Shown here piece by piece: positions 5,553 through 5,909 of a DNA stretch of 5,909 nucleotides. Under the pieces are notes generated by a model. That model had not been told where the DNA came from and made no database searches. It worked only from the letters and a program-made list of their open reading frames with translations. The stretch is from Dehalococcoidia bacterium. GTDB taxonomy: Bacteria; Chloroflexota; Dehalococcoidia; Tepidiformales; Tepidiformaceae. Each line of letters opens with the position of its first letter. The first letter of the stretch is position 1. The position numbers and the translations under genes are program-made. Location of the stretch: positions 1-5,909 of the forward strand of contig JALOAP010000210.1 in assembly GCA_023228745.1 (NCBI GenBank). Direction: 5' to 3'.

Positions 5553-5909
5553 TCACACAGTGAGCGTCAGCGATACCGGCTTGGGAGCACAACACGAGCC
5601 CGCGCCGCTCACCGCGTCTGGGGCGTCGAAGTCGCCAGCGCCTCCGCACACGCCCGTGTCGGGGAGCACGAGATCGACTCGTGCGGCAGCCTCGTGATCG
5701 CCCGCGATCTCCGCCACCACGCTACGCACCTGCTCGAACCCGGTCAGTGCGAGGAAGTTCGGCGCACGACCATAAGACTTCGCGCCGACAATATAGAAGC
5801 CTTGCTCGGGGTGTGCGAGATCCGCCGCGCCGGTCGCACGAATCGACCCGCAGGAGTGGAGATTCGGGTCAACCTCCTCCGCGACACGCACCGGGGCCTC
5901 AAGACGCAC
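5553..5909 (-). CDS. Flavoprotein oxidoreductase, C-terminal part (5' end outside window)
   Basis: Open from the window edge to the TGA at 5555-5553, 118 residues. The first codon in view is GTG, but the protein very probably continues upstream. The visible region, with NLHSCGSIRATG, HPEQGFYIVGAKSYGRAP and TGFEQVRSVVAEIAGDHEAA, looks like the C-terminal end of the FAD/NAD(P)-binding oxidoreductases often found beside ACR3, ArsO and MFS genes in actinobacterial ars islands. The GFYIVGAKSYGRAP stretch resembles the place where such proteins close over the FAD. The nucleotide-binding motifs are outside the window, so the enzyme class is inferred. The tail is cysteine-bearing: C88 in DTGVCGG and a pair, C106-C107, in GSCCAPKP, after C20 in HSCGS. 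The MFS gene begins one base after its stop, so the two are probably co-translated. No gene symbol is secure. Confidence 0.65.
   Translation of the reverse strand: MRLEAPVRVAEEVDPNLHSCGSIRATGAADLAHPEQGFYIVGAKSYGRAPNFLALTGFEQVRSVVAEIAGDHEAAARVDLVLPDTGVCGGAGDFDAPDAVSGAGSCCAPKPVSLTLTV

Noticed and set aside
1..5909. Search for insertion sequences, integrase genes, tRNA genes, CRISPR arrays and long repeats
   Set aside because: No transposase or integrase motif, tRNA cloverleaf, spaced direct repeats or terminal inverted repeats were seen. The cluster may still lie on a mobile island, but nothing inside the window shows it.

Overview
The window is a compact, GC-rich stretch (low to mid 60s percent G+C by eye) that is almost entirely arsenic-resistance genes. 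The G/C-ending codons, GTG starts, overlapping stop/start codons and gene set point to a high-GC actinobacterium. The nearest match I know is the Microbacteriaceae-type ars operon of Microbacterium sp. A33, where a thioredoxin system (arsT, arsX), ACR3, an arsR-arsC fusion and an arsC are co-transcribed. Genus-level assignment is not possible from this sequence alone.

Plus strand, 2-4316: the 3' end of a thioredoxin reductase gene (trxB/arsT, cut by the window edge), a thioredoxin (trxA/arsX), an Acr3 arsenite efflux permease, an ArsR-ArsC fusion (regulator plus arsenate reductase in one 330-residue chain), a second stand-alone thioredoxin-type ArsC, and an ArsO-family flavin monooxygenase. 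Four of the five junctions are overlapping stop/start codons (ATGA or GTGA) and the fifth is a 20-nt gap, so this reads as one translationally coupled operon. Its promoter and ArsR operator must lie upstream, outside the window.

Minus strand, 5909-4334: the C-terminal end of a flavoprotein of a type I associate with ars islands, followed one base later by an intact MFS transporter gene. This unit converges on the first, with only 17 nt between the two stop codons and no convincing terminator.

How the genes fit together: the two ArsC modules reduce arsenate to arsenite. The TrxB/TrxA pair supplies the electrons. Acr3 expels arsenite. The ArsR module senses arsenite and controls the operon. 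ArsO, the second flavoprotein and the cysteine-free MFS protein have no established role that can be read from sequence. They are the least understood part of the window and may handle a different arsenical from the one Acr3 exports. No RNA genes, insertion sequences, CRISPR arrays or long repeats were seen.
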